Source: Maribacter sp. (GTDB taxonomy: Bacteria; Bacteroidota; Bacteroidia; Flavobacteriales; Flavobacteriaceae). Taken from it: a stretch of 46,444 bases of DNA. Numbering within the stretch: position 1 is the stretch's first letter; each line of letters begins with the position of its first letter. The position numbers and the translations under genes were made by a program. Location of the stretch: contig DRFI01000019.1 in NCBI GenBank assembly GCA_011050675.1, positions 1 through 46,444 of the forward strand, given 5' to 3'. The notes under the pieces were generated by a model that was given only the letters and a program-made list of their open reading frames with translations, did no database searches and was not told the origin of the DNA. This document shows positions 28,898-36,233 of the stretch, piece by piece.

Positions 28898-29253
28898 TAT
28901 ATTAACCTAAGAGTTCCTATTTCGCCTTTGATGTATTGAATAATTTGTAGCTGGGTGTCAGGATTAACCATGAATAAATACTTTTCAAGAGGTGTAAACC
29001 GTTCACCTCTTGTAAAATCTTGCATTCCGAATGCCCAACCATTCCCATAGCTAATTGTCTTATAGATTTTAGGCATAATTTCTTTTGCCCTGTCAGATGC
29101 GCAATCCCCAGTCATTTGCCCGTATATGCACCTCTCATTGTGTGAGCGGTTAAAATGTCTGAAATCTAATCTACCTTTCTCCTTATCTGTAGCCACTTTT
29201 ATTATGTGGTCTATCTCCTCAATTGCTGTTTGAATAAATTGTGCCTTTTTCAT
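28897..29253 (-). CDS. Hypothetical protein
   Basis: ATG 29253 gives 118 residues; a longer frame from TTG lies in the promoter. It has a helical start, NERCIYGQMTGDCASDRAKE in the middle with two Cys, and a helical end. This segment recurs in Bacteroidota phage proteins of unknown function. It is the first gene after promoter site 5. Confidence 0.65.
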   Translation of the reverse strand: MKKAQFIQTAIEEIDHIIKVATDKEKGRLDFRHFNRSHNERCIYGQMTGDCASDRAKEIMPKIYKTISYGNGWAFGMQDFTRGERFTPLEKYLFMVNPDTQLQIIQYIKGEIGTLRLI

Positions 29254-29275
29254 AATCGTCTGTATTAGTACACAA

Positions 29276-29307
29276 CGAAGGTACAAAACATATTTGTAAT
29301 AACCTAA
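29276..29307 (-). promoter_or_regulatory. Early promoter with embedded dyad operator (site 5)
   Basis: TACCTTCG at 29283-29276 with dyad TACAAA-N5-TTTGTA at 29282-29298; the -33 position has TTAG. It drives the duplicated-gene operon. Confidence 0.65.
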
Positions 29308-29347
29308 TCAGGTTAGTTTATTCCCAAGAAAGTATAGAGATTTATTT

Positions 29348-29617
29348 TTATGCCGCTGTCTCTATAGGCTTTGGAGTAAGCCCCGACCATCGGTAACTAG
29401 TCCTAAAAAATTCATCACATTTTTCAACGACTTCCATCTTAACAAAAGTGTGGGAATGTGTTTTACGATTAAATTGATAAAAGGAAGTTGGCTCTACATT
29501 GATAGCTTTAGCGATACTATGCCGTGATATTTTAGAAAGTGGCGTAGACTTTTCCAAAATGAATGTCTCTATCCACCGATCAAACTCTTTAGCGTCTACG
29601 TATTTTACTTCTGGCAT
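29348..29617 (-). CDS. Small helix-turn-helix-like protein, candidate regulator
   Basis: ATG 29617 gives 89 residues. The middle, SRHSIAKAINVEPTSFYQFN (about 31-50), reads as a helix-turn-helix: an alanine-containing first helix, a turn, then a recognition helix. Its promoter (site 6) carries the dyad found at seven other promoters. It is thus a candidate for an autoregulated repressor of that regulon, though this is inference. Confidence 0.5.
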   Translation of the reverse strand: MPEVKYVDAKEFDRWIETFILEKSTPLSKISRHSIAKAINVEPTSFYQFNRKTHSHTFVKMEVVEKCDEFFRTSYRWSGLTPKPIETAA

Positions 29618-29621
29618 ATTA

Positions 29622-29652
29622 CAAAGGTACAAATATTTATTGTAATTTCTAT
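29622..29652 (-). promoter_or_regulatory. Early promoter with embedded dyad operator (site 6)
   Basis: TACCTTTG at 29629-29622, 4 nt from ATG 29617. The dyad is TACAAA-N5-ATTGTA (one mismatch) at 29628-29644. The message would be leaderless or nearly so. Confidence 0.55.
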
Positions 29653-29966
29653 AACAAGAGTATCAATACTAACAACACTCCCTCAATAGTGGCAATTTTA
29701 ATCCAGCGATTACGCTTTTTATTGCCTAGCTTCTTTTCCTTTTTAATCTGCTGACCCTGAAGATCAATAATTGTGTCCCTTTTATGGACTTCAATCTTTA
29801 AATCCTGGGCTATAAGAATAGTCTTTGAGTAATTCTCTTTAATATCACGGCATGAGTCGTTCCCAGGCTGCGATAATACTGTCCTGCTCGTTAGCATCAA
29901 TATCAGAATTCCAATGATGGAAAATAATCTTGTCAGGCTCTTTAGTCTCAATCTTCTTAATTTCAT
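29649..29966 (-). CDS. Possible spanin component
   Basis: 105 residues: an N-terminal signal-like or membrane segment (LFSIIGILILMLTSRTVLS), a charged periplasmic coil, and a C-terminal membrane helix (IEGVLLVLILLL). It overlaps the preceding gene by 122 nt in another frame, as Rz/Rz1 spanin genes often do, and lies downstream of the muramidase. An internal ATG at 29897 is another possible start. Confidence 0.45.
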   Translation of the reverse strand: MKLRRLRLKSLTRLFSIIGILILMLTSRTVLSQPGNDSCRDIKENYSKTILIAQDLKIEVHKRDTIIDLQGQQIKKEKKLGNKKRNRWIKIATIEGVLLVLILLL

Positions 29967-30072
29967 GTTTAAGCGACTTTATGTTGTGCCGGGTACTTGC
30001 ACCGCCAAACACAAAGTAAAGGGCTACAACGATTAATATTAAGTCTCGTATGTCAAGTTTGTTGAAAGTCAT
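29845..30072 (-). CDS. Possible spanin component, inner-membrane type
   Basis: 75 residues with an N-terminal membrane helix (LILIVVALYFVFGG, 11-24). A charged coil follows (HNIKSLKHEIKKIETKEPDK), the layout of an i-spanin. The 3' 122 nt overlap the next gene. A lysis role is inferred from topology, overlap and the nearby muramidase. Confidence 0.45.
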   Translation of the reverse strand: MTFNKLDIRDLILIVVALYFVFGGASTRHNIKSLKHEIKKIETKEPDKIIFHHWNSDIDANEQDSIIAAWERLMP

Positions 30073-30452
30073 TTATTATGATTGTAAAGTGTTAAATTCT
30101 TTGGGGAGAAAATATAATGATCCGCCATAGATATTTTTTTGTGTAAAATCTTCTTCCAATGTTTTGTTTTACTGTATAAATATAGTCTATCAATATCACT
30201 AAGAGCATCAATCTTCCATCTATAAAAATTTTTCATCTCTTTACCCGGTTTATCAATTTGCAAATCTTCAATTATTCCGAGCTCAATTAATATGTCATTA
30301 TGGTATGAAATCATGCTCATATGATAATATACCCAAACTAAATATTCTATTTCCTTTATACTGATTTTCATTAGATCACCAACCTTACAATCGGCAAATT
30401 TACCGAATCCTAAAATGCTCTTCTTAGTTAATGTTCTAAGTAAAACAGTCAT
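30069..30452 (-). CDS. Conserved phage protein
   Basis: 127 residues, opening LTKKSILGFGKFADCKVGDLM and continuing EYLVWVYYHMSMISYHNDIL. This combination is known to me from Bacteroidota phages without an assigned function. ATG overlaps the stop of a 29-codon membrane peptide frame. Confidence 0.65.
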   Translation of the reverse strand: MTVLLRTLTKKSILGFGKFADCKVGDLMKISIKEIEYLVWVYYHMSMISYHNDILIELGIIEDLQIDKPGKEMKNFYRWKIDALSDIDRLYLYSKTKHWKKILHKKISMADHYIFSPKNLTLYNHNK

Positions 30453-30538
30453 ATCAAAGCCGAAATTGTTATACTTAATAATATTGCTACATTATAAATG
30501 TATAGTGCCGTTACCCAATCGTAAAAGTCTAGTTTCAT
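30449..30538 (-). CDS. Tiny single-membrane-helix peptide
   Basis: A 29-codon frame from ATG 30538: MKLDFYDWVTALYIY, then a hydrophobic NVAILLSITISALI. It ends as ATGA on the next start. One membrane helix is predicted by eye. Coupling on the 3' side supports it. Confidence 0.4.
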   Translation of the reverse strand: MKLDFYDWVTALYIYNVAILLSITISALI

Positions 30539-30542
30539 TGTT

Positions 30543-30752
30543 CTATTCTTTAAATTTTGATGTATCCCGTCTAAAAGTTCCATTTGATATATCTACTATA
30601 ATAGTTTCAGGTACATTGGGGATTTTTCTTTCAAATGACTTACGCTTACACCAATCCTTGAAGGTCTCAAAATTATAATTCCCATTATAAACTGCCTGTC
30701 CGTATTTCACTTGCGTATAAACAATATATCTAAGATCAAAACTATAATTCAT
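30543..30752 (-). CDS. Small hypothetical protein
   Basis: 69 residues, aromatic-rich start (MNYSFDLRYIVYTQVKYGQ) and a basic middle (FKDWCKRKSFERKIP). ATG overlaps the preceding stop. Function unknown. Confidence 0.55.
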   Translation of the reverse strand: MNYSFDLRYIVYTQVKYGQAVYNGNYNFETFKDWCKRKSFERKIPNVPETIIVDISNGTFRRDTSKFKE

Positions 30753-30892
30753 TGTGATTTTACATTAACTTTCTCACATGCAAATCTATGACCCTTGACA
30801 GCCTCATCCCATGTGGAATACCTGTCCTGATAACCATCATCTTCACCGCCAAATATCATCGTCTCAAATACTAAAATATATTTATCGCTCAT
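30749..30892 (-). CDS. Small acidic/aromatic protein
   Basis: A 47-residue frame from ATG 30892 (MSDKYILVFETMIFGGEDDG start), sharing ATGA-type junctions with both neighbours. Function unknown. Confidence 0.5.
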   Translation of the reverse strand: MSDKYILVFETMIFGGEDDGYQDRYSTWDEAVKGHRFACEKVNVKSQ

Positions 30893-31509
30893 AATGATTT
30901 CCCGTAAGTGCCGTTTTTCTTTAATCGCTCGTATGCCTTTTTGATACGCACGTCATAGTTGTACATCTTATATCCTTTGCCATTGTACCCACGTGCAAAC
31001 AGATCGTAACGCTTAGACTTTAAATGCCTCAGTAGATTATTGCCGCTAATGAAGTTCATCATTCCCCTAGCCTGTTCTAATTCATTTAATTCAAAAGCAT
31101 CAACCATATCCATAACACTGTCAAATCCTGCGACCTTAAAGTTAAAGCCCATTACTTGGCCCAATCCCCAAGAAGTAGAAAGGTGAGCTATTTCAAAGTT
31201 AACTGCGCAAGCCTTGATGAAAGCATCCCACTCTTCTAATTGTCGCTCTACCCGGTTTTCTAAGATGAATTCCCCGTCTACATAAACTTTGTAAGAGCCG
31301 CGTTTACCTCTCGTATAATGAGCGTCACGATCTTTTCTGTTTAGTAGTCTTACAAACCAATGCGGTTCAAACTGAATTTTGATTCTTTGTTCGCCTTCCC
31401 AATCGGTGAAGAAACCACTGCCGGAAGACTCTACTTCCATAACCGCTTGGATCATTTCAGGTTCAAGCCCGAATTCAATCGCTAGTTGTTCAGATAGTTT
31501 TTTCATCAA
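30889..31509 (-). CDS. N-acetylmuramidase endolysin
   Basis: The 206-residue protein matches the N-acetylmuramidase (DUF3380) family: VMEVESSGSGFF with the catalytic-type Glu near residue 24, then RIKIQFEPHWF, TSWGLGQVMGFNFKVAGF and RGYNGKGYKMYNYDVRI. It cleaves peptidoglycan at lysis. No signal peptide is visible, so it should need a holin. It lies early in the minus-strand operon, away from the holin-like genes at 35-36 kb. Confidence 0.85.
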   Translation of the reverse strand: MMKKLSEQLAIEFGLEPEMIQAVMEVESSGSGFFTDWEGEQRIKIQFEPHWFVRLLNRKDRDAHYTRGKRGSYKVYVDGEFILENRVERQLEEWDAFIKACAVNFEIAHLSTSWGLGQVMGFNFKVAGFDSVMDMVDAFELNELEQARGMMNFISGNNLLRHLKSKRYDLFARGYNGKGYKMYNYDVRIKKAYERLKKNGTYGKSL

Positions 31510-32132
31510 TTTGACGTTTCGTTTACCACAAGTTCATCACTCGCTTCATCACCCCATGCTGTAACGATTAGATAATGTTTTTGGCCATCACAATATACAG
31601 GCTGTAAAACTACCGGGTCAGGAACTTGGATTTTTGAAAGTTTATTCTTTTTAATCTCCATGTTTTTAGTATTAAAGTCTTTAATAGGAGCGGCTATTTC
31701 TAAGGGTGCTTTACTGATATCCCCACTAAACATCGTAAATGTTGGTGATATTACGGGAAAATTAAAAGCACTAAAAATAGCAGTCCCTCGTTCTTCTATT
31801 ATTTCCACTGGCCTTACTGCTTGCGCTTTCTTCTCTTCATATTGCAAATAGTCCTTATGCGAAGCAATATTTGCCCCGCCCCATGCAATATTTTCATACA
31901 CTAAATCTATATCCTCTATGGAGAAATTCTCAATTTCGTTTATGTTCTTTTCGGGAATATCGCCTTTGTAATTCTGGACGTTACCGTATATCAATCCATC
32001 TGATTTTATTTCGGCCCTAACAATTTCTGATTGTGGGATAACTTTAATGGACTCCATCAATCTGTCAACTTCGGTATAAAATTCTGTGTGAATTTCTTGT
32101 ACAAGTGTTGCTGTATCTTTTTGTGTGGTCAT
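31506..32132 (-). CDS. Hypothetical protein, first gene of the long minus-strand operon
   Basis: ATG 32132 (MTTQKDTATLVQEI) gives 208 residues; the longer frame extends into the promoter. It is acidic with a helical N-terminus, and ends VPDPVVLQPVYCDGQKHYLIVTAWGDEA-like beta strands (compressed). No family recognised. Being first after the divergent promoter suggests early expression. Confidence 0.6.
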   Translation of the reverse strand: MTTQKDTATLVQEIHTEFYTEVDRLMESIKVIPQSEIVRAEIKSDGLIYGNVQNYKGDIPEKNINEIENFSIEDIDLVYENIAWGGANIASHKDYLQYEEKKAQAVRPVEIIEERGTAIFSAFNFPVISPTFTMFSGDISKAPLEIAAPIKDFNTKNMEIKKNKLSKIQVPDPVVLQPVYCDGQKHYLIVTAWGDEASDELVVNETSN

Positions 32133-32152
32133 AATATATTTATTATACCCTA

Positions 32153-32184
32153 CGAAGTTACAAAATAACTTTGTATTAAGCAAA
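32153..32184 (-). promoter_or_regulatory. Early promoter with embedded dyad operator (site 7), divergent
   Basis: TTTG at 32184-32181, 20-nt spacer, TAACTTCG at 32160-32153, dyad TACAAA-N5-TTTGTA at 32159-32175. The opposite-strand promoter's -33 TTTG (32170-32173) is inside the dyad, so one operator could control both directions. Confidence 0.7.
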
Positions 32185-32199
32185 TGTTTCTTATCTTTG
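32170..32199 (+). promoter_or_regulatory. Plus-strand early promoter
   Basis: TTTG at 32170-32173, 18-nt spacer, TATCTTTG at 32192-32199. ATG 32204 starts 4 nt later, so a leaderless message is predicted for the plus cluster. Confidence 0.6.
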
Positions 32200-32203
32200 T
32201 GGT

Positions 32204-32506
32204 ATGGATAGTATAAATTTTCATAAAGTCATCAATTGGCAAAGGGAAACGTTTAGACACGCAACCGCATTATCAAAGATTGCACATTTAAAACAGGAAT
32301 TGGAAGAACTTGAAGCCGATATAAAAGAAGATAAGGATAGTAGGCTTGAATTCGCAGATTGTTTTATTCTTTTATTTGGTGCTGCTGAATGTGAGGGAAT
32401 GACGTATTCAAGTATACAAATGTGTATTGAAAACAAAATGGAAATTAATTACAATAGAAAATGGGGCGATCCTGATGAAAACGGGGTTGTAAATCATATC
32501 AAATAA
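32204..32506 (+). CDS. dATP/dGTP pyrophosphohydrolase-like (MazG-fold) protein
   Basis: 100 residues with HLKQELEELEADI (about 28-40) and SRLEFADCFILLFGAA (about 46-61). This Glu-x-x-Glu then Glu-x-x-Asp layout is that of all-alpha NTP pyrophosphatases. The ending KMEINYNRKWGDPDENGVV matches the DUF550 dATP/dGTP pyrophosphohydrolase family. It would adjust nucleotide pools. It heads the plus-strand cluster. Confidence 0.8.
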   Translation: MDSINFHKVINWQRETFRHATALSKIAHLKQELEELEADIKEDKDSRLEFADCFILLFGAAECEGMTYSSIQMCIENKMEINYNRKWGDPDENGVVNHIK

Positions 32507-32514
32507 TATAAGCT

Positions 32515-32868
32515 ATGACCCACAAAAGCTACATGAAACAAACCATATTCAACCGCAACAAGTACGGGAATATTCGCCAAACTTATAACGGATATTCCTA
32601 TGACTCTAAATTAGAAGCTCAATATGCTGCGAACCTGGATTGGAGAATCAAAGCCGGGGAAGTTGAAAAGTGGGAACGTCAACATAAGATAAGCCTTGAT
32701 GTAAACGATGTACACATAGCCAATTATTTCATTGATTTTAAGGTTTATTTAACGGACGGATCAATAGAATATCATGAATGCAAAGGGCCGATAACTGAAG
32801 TTTGGCGGCTAAAGTTCAAACTAACCAAAGCCCTGTATCCTGATTGGGTGTTTAAAGTAATAAAATAG
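32515..32868 (+). CDS. DUF1064 nuclease-like protein
   Basis: 117 residues with the DUF1064 features: KYGNIRQTYNGYSYDSKLEAQ, then VEKWERQHKISL, ANYFIDFKVYL and IEYHECKG, an Asp/Glu-x-Lys core of PD-(D/E)XK nucleases. Members resemble Holliday-junction resolvases of phages. Confidence 0.82.
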   Translation: MTHKSYMKQTIFNRNKYGNIRQTYNGYSYDSKLEAQYAANLDWRIKAGEVEKWERQHKISLDVNDVHIANYFIDFKVYLTDGSIEYHECKGPITEVWRLKFKLTKALYPDWVFKVIK

Positions 32869-32870
32869 AT

Positions 32871-33089
32871 ATGAGTAAATTCACTGAGAATATAGAGCTT
32901 GACGCTCGCATAGTATTTGCTGCAATGCGCGGTGGCATTGACGGAGTTATGGAATTCGCCTTTAACCATAGGCAACATTTTAAAACTGCGAACGATGCGG
33001 TTGAGAGGGCGAAGTGGCTTAAAACCCAATCGGAGGACTATATAACAAAGGTCAGCGAAAAGGCAGCTAAAATAGAACTGATGAAATGA
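32871..33089 (+). CDS. Small helical protein
   Basis: 72 residues, helical and charged; it overlaps the methylase gene by 4 nt. No family recognised. Confidence 0.55.
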   Translation: MSKFTENIELDARIVFAAMRGGIDGVMEFAFNHRQHFKTANDAVERAKWLKTQSEDYITKVSEKAAKIELMK

Positions 33090-33520
33090 CTGAGAAACAA
33101 ATGAATAAAGGATTATTCACAAGTAATTCTCAGGATTGGGAGACTCCACAAGATTTATTCAATTTATTAAACCAAGAATTTAATTTCACTTTAGATCCAT
33201 GCTGTACTATTGATACTGCCAAATGTGAAAAATTCTATACTCTAAAGGACAACGGATTAATCCAAGACTGGACCGGAGAAACAGTATTTTGCAATCCTCC
33301 CTATTCCCGTGAATTAAAACGATGGATTTATAAATGCTTTTGTGAATCTAAAAAGCTAAATACTACCGTTGTCATGTTAATTCCTGCAAGGACAGATACT
33401 AAACATTTTCATGAATATATCTATGGCAAACATCAGATCAGATTCATTAAAGGAAGATTGAGATTTCAAGGTGCAAAATGGAATGCGCCTTTCCCTTCAA
33501 TGATAGTAGTAATGAAATAA
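33086..33520 (+). CDS. Phage Dam-type DNA adenine-N6 methyltransferase
   Basis: The 144-residue protein matches the DNA N-6-adenine methyltransferase (Dam) family of phages: SQDWETPQDLFNLLNQEFNF, LDPCCT, FCNPPYS (the NPPY catalytic motif, about 69-75), LIPARTDTKHFHEYI, and IRFIKGRLRFQG. It methylates adenine in phage DNA, plausibly to evade restriction. Confidence 0.88.
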   Translation: MTEKQMNKGLFTSNSQDWETPQDLFNLLNQEFNFTLDPCCTIDTAKCEKFYTLKDNGLIQDWTGETVFCNPPYSRELKRWIYKCFCESKKLNTTVVMLIPARTDTKHFHEYIYGKHQIRFIKGRLRFQGAKWNAPFPSMIVVMK

Positions 33521-33538
33521 TATAAAAGAAGTTTAGCC

Positions 33539-33736
33539 ATGACAGAAAAACAGATCAATAATTTCAAAAGCCGACTCACATCCAGGAAACTAATACTTTC
33601 CGTGTCCGTGCTTTGCGTGGCAACAACAGCCCTATTCTTAAAGTTTTCCACTTTTGGGGAATGGTCAACATTTACTATATTTATACTTGGGCTTTATAAG
33701 GCTGCAAACGTTATGGAATCAAAGGTGAATAAATAA
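33539..33736 (+). CDS. Small two-helix membrane protein, holin-like
   Basis: 65 residues with two hydrophobic segments (LILSVSVLCVATTALFL, 18-34, and TFTIFILGLYKAANV, about 44-58) and a basic N-terminus. The size and topology fit a class II holin or a common small Bacteroidota phage membrane protein. The neighbours are not lysis genes, so the role is open. Confidence 0.5.
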   Translation: MTEKQINNFKSRLTSRKLILSVSVLCVATTALFLKFSTFGEWSTFTIFILGLYKAANVMESKVNK

Positions 33737-34074
33737 TGAAAAAAAAGAAAATTGACATTCCTATTTATGGTGGTGACTTGACAATATACCATTCTAAAAC
33801 TCTAAAATACGTAAGGAAAAAACACAAGCTTGTTTCTACGAATGGATTTGATGCAATTACATTCAGAACCTATGCAAAAAATGGCTATGCACGTTATTAT
33901 TTAGCTTTTAAAAAAGATGTAGATGCTGGGATTATTGCGCATGAAGCTTTACATATAGTATCTTTTATTTTTCAGGACTACAAAATAAAATTTCAATTAA
34001 AAAATGATGAACCTCAATGTTACTTATTAGAGTGGATTGTTAAACAAGTACATGAATTTATAGATGAAAAATAA
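33736..34074 (+). CDS. Predicted zinc metallopeptidase-like protein
   Basis: The 112-residue product has HEALH at about residues 76-80 (IIAHEALHIVSFIF), the H-E-x-x-H zinc motif, and a downstream Glu in QCYLLEWIVKQVHEFI that may be the third ligand. It is of the small SprT-like phage type. Function unknown. Confidence 0.65.
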   Translation: MKKKKIDIPIYGGDLTIYHSKTLKYVRKKHKLVSTNGFDAITFRTYAKNGYARYYLAFKKDVDAGIIAHEALHIVSFIFQDYKIKFQLKNDEPQCYLLEWIVKQVHEFIDEK

Positions 34075-34307
34075 AATAAAATTTCCTATTGTCAAGACTT
34101 ACTCATCCGATCCTATCTTTAATACAAATTAGAATACTCTTGCACAATATCCCATAATAGATTTTAGCTTGTTGATCCTTAAGAAATGATTGTAAACACA
34201 AAAATATGAACAACAACCATGAGTGCGCACACATTACTTTCCCGACCGGGAATGTGGCTGCTGGCGACCCTACAGACGTAAAAGTGTTTACGGAAGGGAA
34301 AGACAGG
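34075..34307. other. Non-coding or weakly coding stretch
   Basis: 233 bp without a clear gene. The only coherent frame is 35 codons (34206-34313, MNNNHECAHITFPTGNVAAG), which runs into the promoter at 34308. Local composition is richer in G and C than the flanks. I see no repeat or strong hairpin apart from CCCGACCGGG (34240-34250). Confidence 0.4.
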
Positions 34308-34338
34308 TTGTAGATTACAACTAAATTTTGTATATTCG
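34308..34338 (+). promoter_or_regulatory. Early promoter with embedded dyad operator (site 8), plus strand
   Basis: TTG at 34308-34310, 20-nt spacer, TATATTCG at 34331-34338. The dyad TACAAC-N5-TTTGTA (one mismatch) is at 34316-34332. It is the only one of the eight that points along the plus strand. Confidence 0.6.
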
Positions 34339-34342
34339 CTGT

Positions 34343-34416
34343 GTTCTTTGCTATTAGTGAGGAATATTGTTATATTTAAATAAAATCAGCCCATCAAAAC
34401 CTGGTGGGCTTTTGTA
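34343..34416 (+). ncRNA. Candidate small RNA or attenuated leader
   Basis: From promoter site 8 to an intrinsic terminator (AGCCCATC pairing with GGTGGGCT, then TTTTG, 34390-34416) are about 70 nt without a frame. The terminator resembles that of the capsid-complementary RNA at 12870-12947. The next gene starts 16 nt after it, so the unit could be an attenuator for that gene. Confidence 0.45.
34390..34416 (+). terminator. Intrinsic terminator before the nuclease-like gene
   Basis: 8-bp stem (AGCCCATC with GGTGGGCT) around AAAACCT, followed by TTTTG. Confidence 0.6.
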
Positions 34417-34431
34417 CTTTGTTATGTGAGA

Positions 34432-34950
34432 ATGAATACAAAAGAAATACAAGAATTATTATGTAAAGAAGAAGTTTTGAAAGGTAATTTGCCTTGTGAA
34501 AATGTCAGCAATATTTTCTATTGTAGTGAATCTGATGTTGTTTCAATATTGAAAAGTGGTTATACAGTAGAATATGAAGTAAAAATCAGCAGATCAGATT
34601 TCAAGGCTGATGCGAAAAAATCTAAGTGGAAATTTTACAATGCAAAAGTTGAAAAAGGAATACCAAATTATTTTTATTATGCTTGTCCAGAAAATTTAAT
34701 TAATAAAAATGAAGTACCAAGTTTTGCAGGATTGATTTATGTATATGAGAATGGGTGTAAAATAATTAAAAAAGCATCAATATTACATCGTTATAAACAC
34801 GATTTAATAAAACTGCTTACAAAATTTTGCCGAGTGAAAAGCGAGAGAAAATATTTAGGCAGTTGCCTTTTAACTTATAAAAATAATAAAATTAAAGAAA
34901 GGAATACAATATTCGCTTTTAAAACGCCCGCACAGTATACCCCATTATAG
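34432..34950 (+). CDS. Predicted PD-(D/E)XK nuclease-like protein
   Basis: ATG 34432 gives 172 residues (a GTG 6 nt earlier is the alternative). The core TVEYEVKISRSDFKADAKK (about 45-63) has the E-x-K signature after a hydrophobic strand, and PSFAGLIYV follows. This pattern occurs in phage MmcB-like nuclease-fold proteins. The 3' end converges on and overlaps the PAS gene by 32 nt. Confidence 0.6.
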   Translation: MNTKEIQELLCKEEVLKGNLPCENVSNIFYCSESDVVSILKSGYTVEYEVKISRSDFKADAKKSKWKFYNAKVEKGIPNYFYYACPENLINKNEVPSFAGLIYVYENGCKIIKKASILHRYKHDLIKLLTKFCRVKSERKYLGSCLLTYKNNKIKERNTIFAFKTPAQYTPL

Positions 34951-35377
34951 ACACCAACTTATTGATCTTAAAAAAGTACCTCAGAAAATGATTGTACTTT
35001 ACGAATAATTCAGTTCTTAGCTTTATAAGCTCACCATCACCACGAATATACTGATATTCAAATGTCGCTGTTTTATATATCTCCAATTCAGTTAGCGCCT
35101 TTTGCATTAGCATAGCAAATTCCCTGTTTCCCGGGGTAACTATCAGTTCACTTGCATTCAATCCTATCAAATCCTTACGTTGTATTAAATCATGTGCCAT
35201 TTTATTAGCCCATAATATCTTGCACCGTCCTTTGCCGTTGGGAAAGGAATATTCAATAAGTGCAGGCCCGGGATAAGTGCCGAACATCTTCATGTGACCA
35301 TTCATGTGGATGTATCTGTAAAACCAAATCCAACCTACAGCTTGGCTGACTATGCCAATAATCATCACGGCACTCAT
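34919..35377 (-). CDS. Membrane-anchored PAS-domain protein
   Basis: 152 residues with an N-terminal membrane helix (MIIGIVSQAVGWIWFYRYI, 5-23). A PAS-like domain follows: PALIEYSFPNGKGRCKILW, ANKMAHDLIQRKDLIGLNASEL and FEYQYIRGDGELIKLRTEL. No kinase or cyclase output domain follows. It is the last gene of the minus-strand transcript, after the holin-like genes. A sensor that modulates lysis or host signalling would be speculation. Confidence 0.6.
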   Translation of the reverse strand: MSAVMIIGIVSQAVGWIWFYRYIHMNGHMKMFGTYPGPALIEYSFPNGKGRCKILWANKMAHDLIQRKDLIGLNASELIVTPGNREFAMLMQKALTELEIYKTATFEYQYIRGDGELIKLRTELFVKYNHFLRYFFKINKLVSIMGYTVRAF

Positions 35378-35658
35378 TACTTTTTGTCTCTTTTTAGTTC
35401 TTCAATGATGTCCTTGTACATCTGTTCTTTATCCTCACGTTCCTTGCGTATGGTTTCGTCTTTTTTCTGGTTCTGTTTCCATAGAAACCAACCGATAATA
35501 ACAAAGGCTATAAGCGCCCCAAAAGGGCCAATTAAAAGTTCTACGATACCCTGAACATTTAGGGAATCAACTTGCTGAAGTCCCTGGACTGAATTATCAA
35601 GTACTGCGCCTCCTGCTACGGCTGCGCCAATCATAAATAGATTACTTAGTGTCTGCAT
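35377..35658 (-). CDS. Holin-like membrane protein
   Basis: ATG 35658 (MQTLSNLFMIGAAVAGGAVL) gives 93 residues with two hydrophobic segments (about 5-22 and 38-58, IGPFGALIAFVIIGWFLW) and a charged C-terminal coil (DETIRKEREDKEQMYKDI). The layout fits a class II holin. It overlaps both neighbours. Confidence 0.5.
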   Translation of the reverse strand: MQTLSNLFMIGAAVAGGAVLDNSVQGLQQVDSLNVQGIVELLIGPFGALIAFVIIGWFLWKQNQKKDETIRKEREDKEQMYKDIIEELKRDKK

Positions 35659-35989
35659 TTTGTTTTTTATTAAGAAGGTAGAAAGTGAATATAAATCCAA
35701 TACTTAGGATCGTAATATTGGCGTAAGCTGATGTATAATCTGCTTTGTCAAATCCGAATAATCTATACGCTAAATTGAATATATTGTTATACAACAAAGC
35801 CCAAGCTGCCGCCTTCTGGACGATGCTTTTAGAGTACTTAATAAAGAAAATATCTGCAAGAATACTATAGCCCATGATCTCTGATAGATATGGGTATAAA
35901 TATGATGTATTAAACCCAAAGAACATTCCTGTAATTAGAATCAGAGTTATTGAAACCATTATAATAGGCGTATGTTCTATTTTTATCAT
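35642..35989 (-). CDS. Multi-pass membrane protein, holin-like
   Basis: 115 residues with three or four hydrophobic segments (IIMVSITLILITGMFFGF, IMGYSILADIFFI, AAAWALLYNNIFNLAY, ITILSIGFIFTFYLL) and a short charged tail. It lies next to another holin-like gene, so together they may form the membrane part of lysis. Confidence 0.5.
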   Translation of the reverse strand: MIKIEHTPIIMVSITLILITGMFFGFNTSYLYPYLSEIMGYSILADIFFIKYSKSIVQKAAAWALLYNNIFNLAYRLFGFDKADYTSAYANITILSIGFIFTFYLLNKKQNADTK

Positions 35990-36222
35990 GGTATGGGTAT
36001 CCCACCTCCGCTTAGGGAACCGTCATAAATATTAGTGTCGTCTACATAAGTATCAAGATCATTGGCTTCATCAGTTGTTAATTCCTGAAATAACCATTGA
36101 AATCCAGATGTAGCCGAAAATGCTCTAACACCCGATCCCGATGTATCAATAAAAGAAGATAAATTATTATCAATTGTTGTCTTGCCTGTAGCGTTCCAAA
36201 CTATCTTATGTACTTCGCTCAT
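35986..36222 (-). CDS. Small virion-associated protein
   Basis: 78 residues, Ser/Asp-rich (MSEVHKIVWNATGKTTIDNN, GGGIPIP at the end). It lies at the end of the tail operon before the holin-like genes. Function unknown. Confidence 0.55.
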   Translation of the reverse strand: MSEVHKIVWNATGKTTIDNNLSSFIDTSGSGVRAFSATSGFQWLFQELTTDEANDLDTYVDDTNIYDGSLSGGGIPIP

Positions 36223-36233
36223 TTTTGCTTTGC

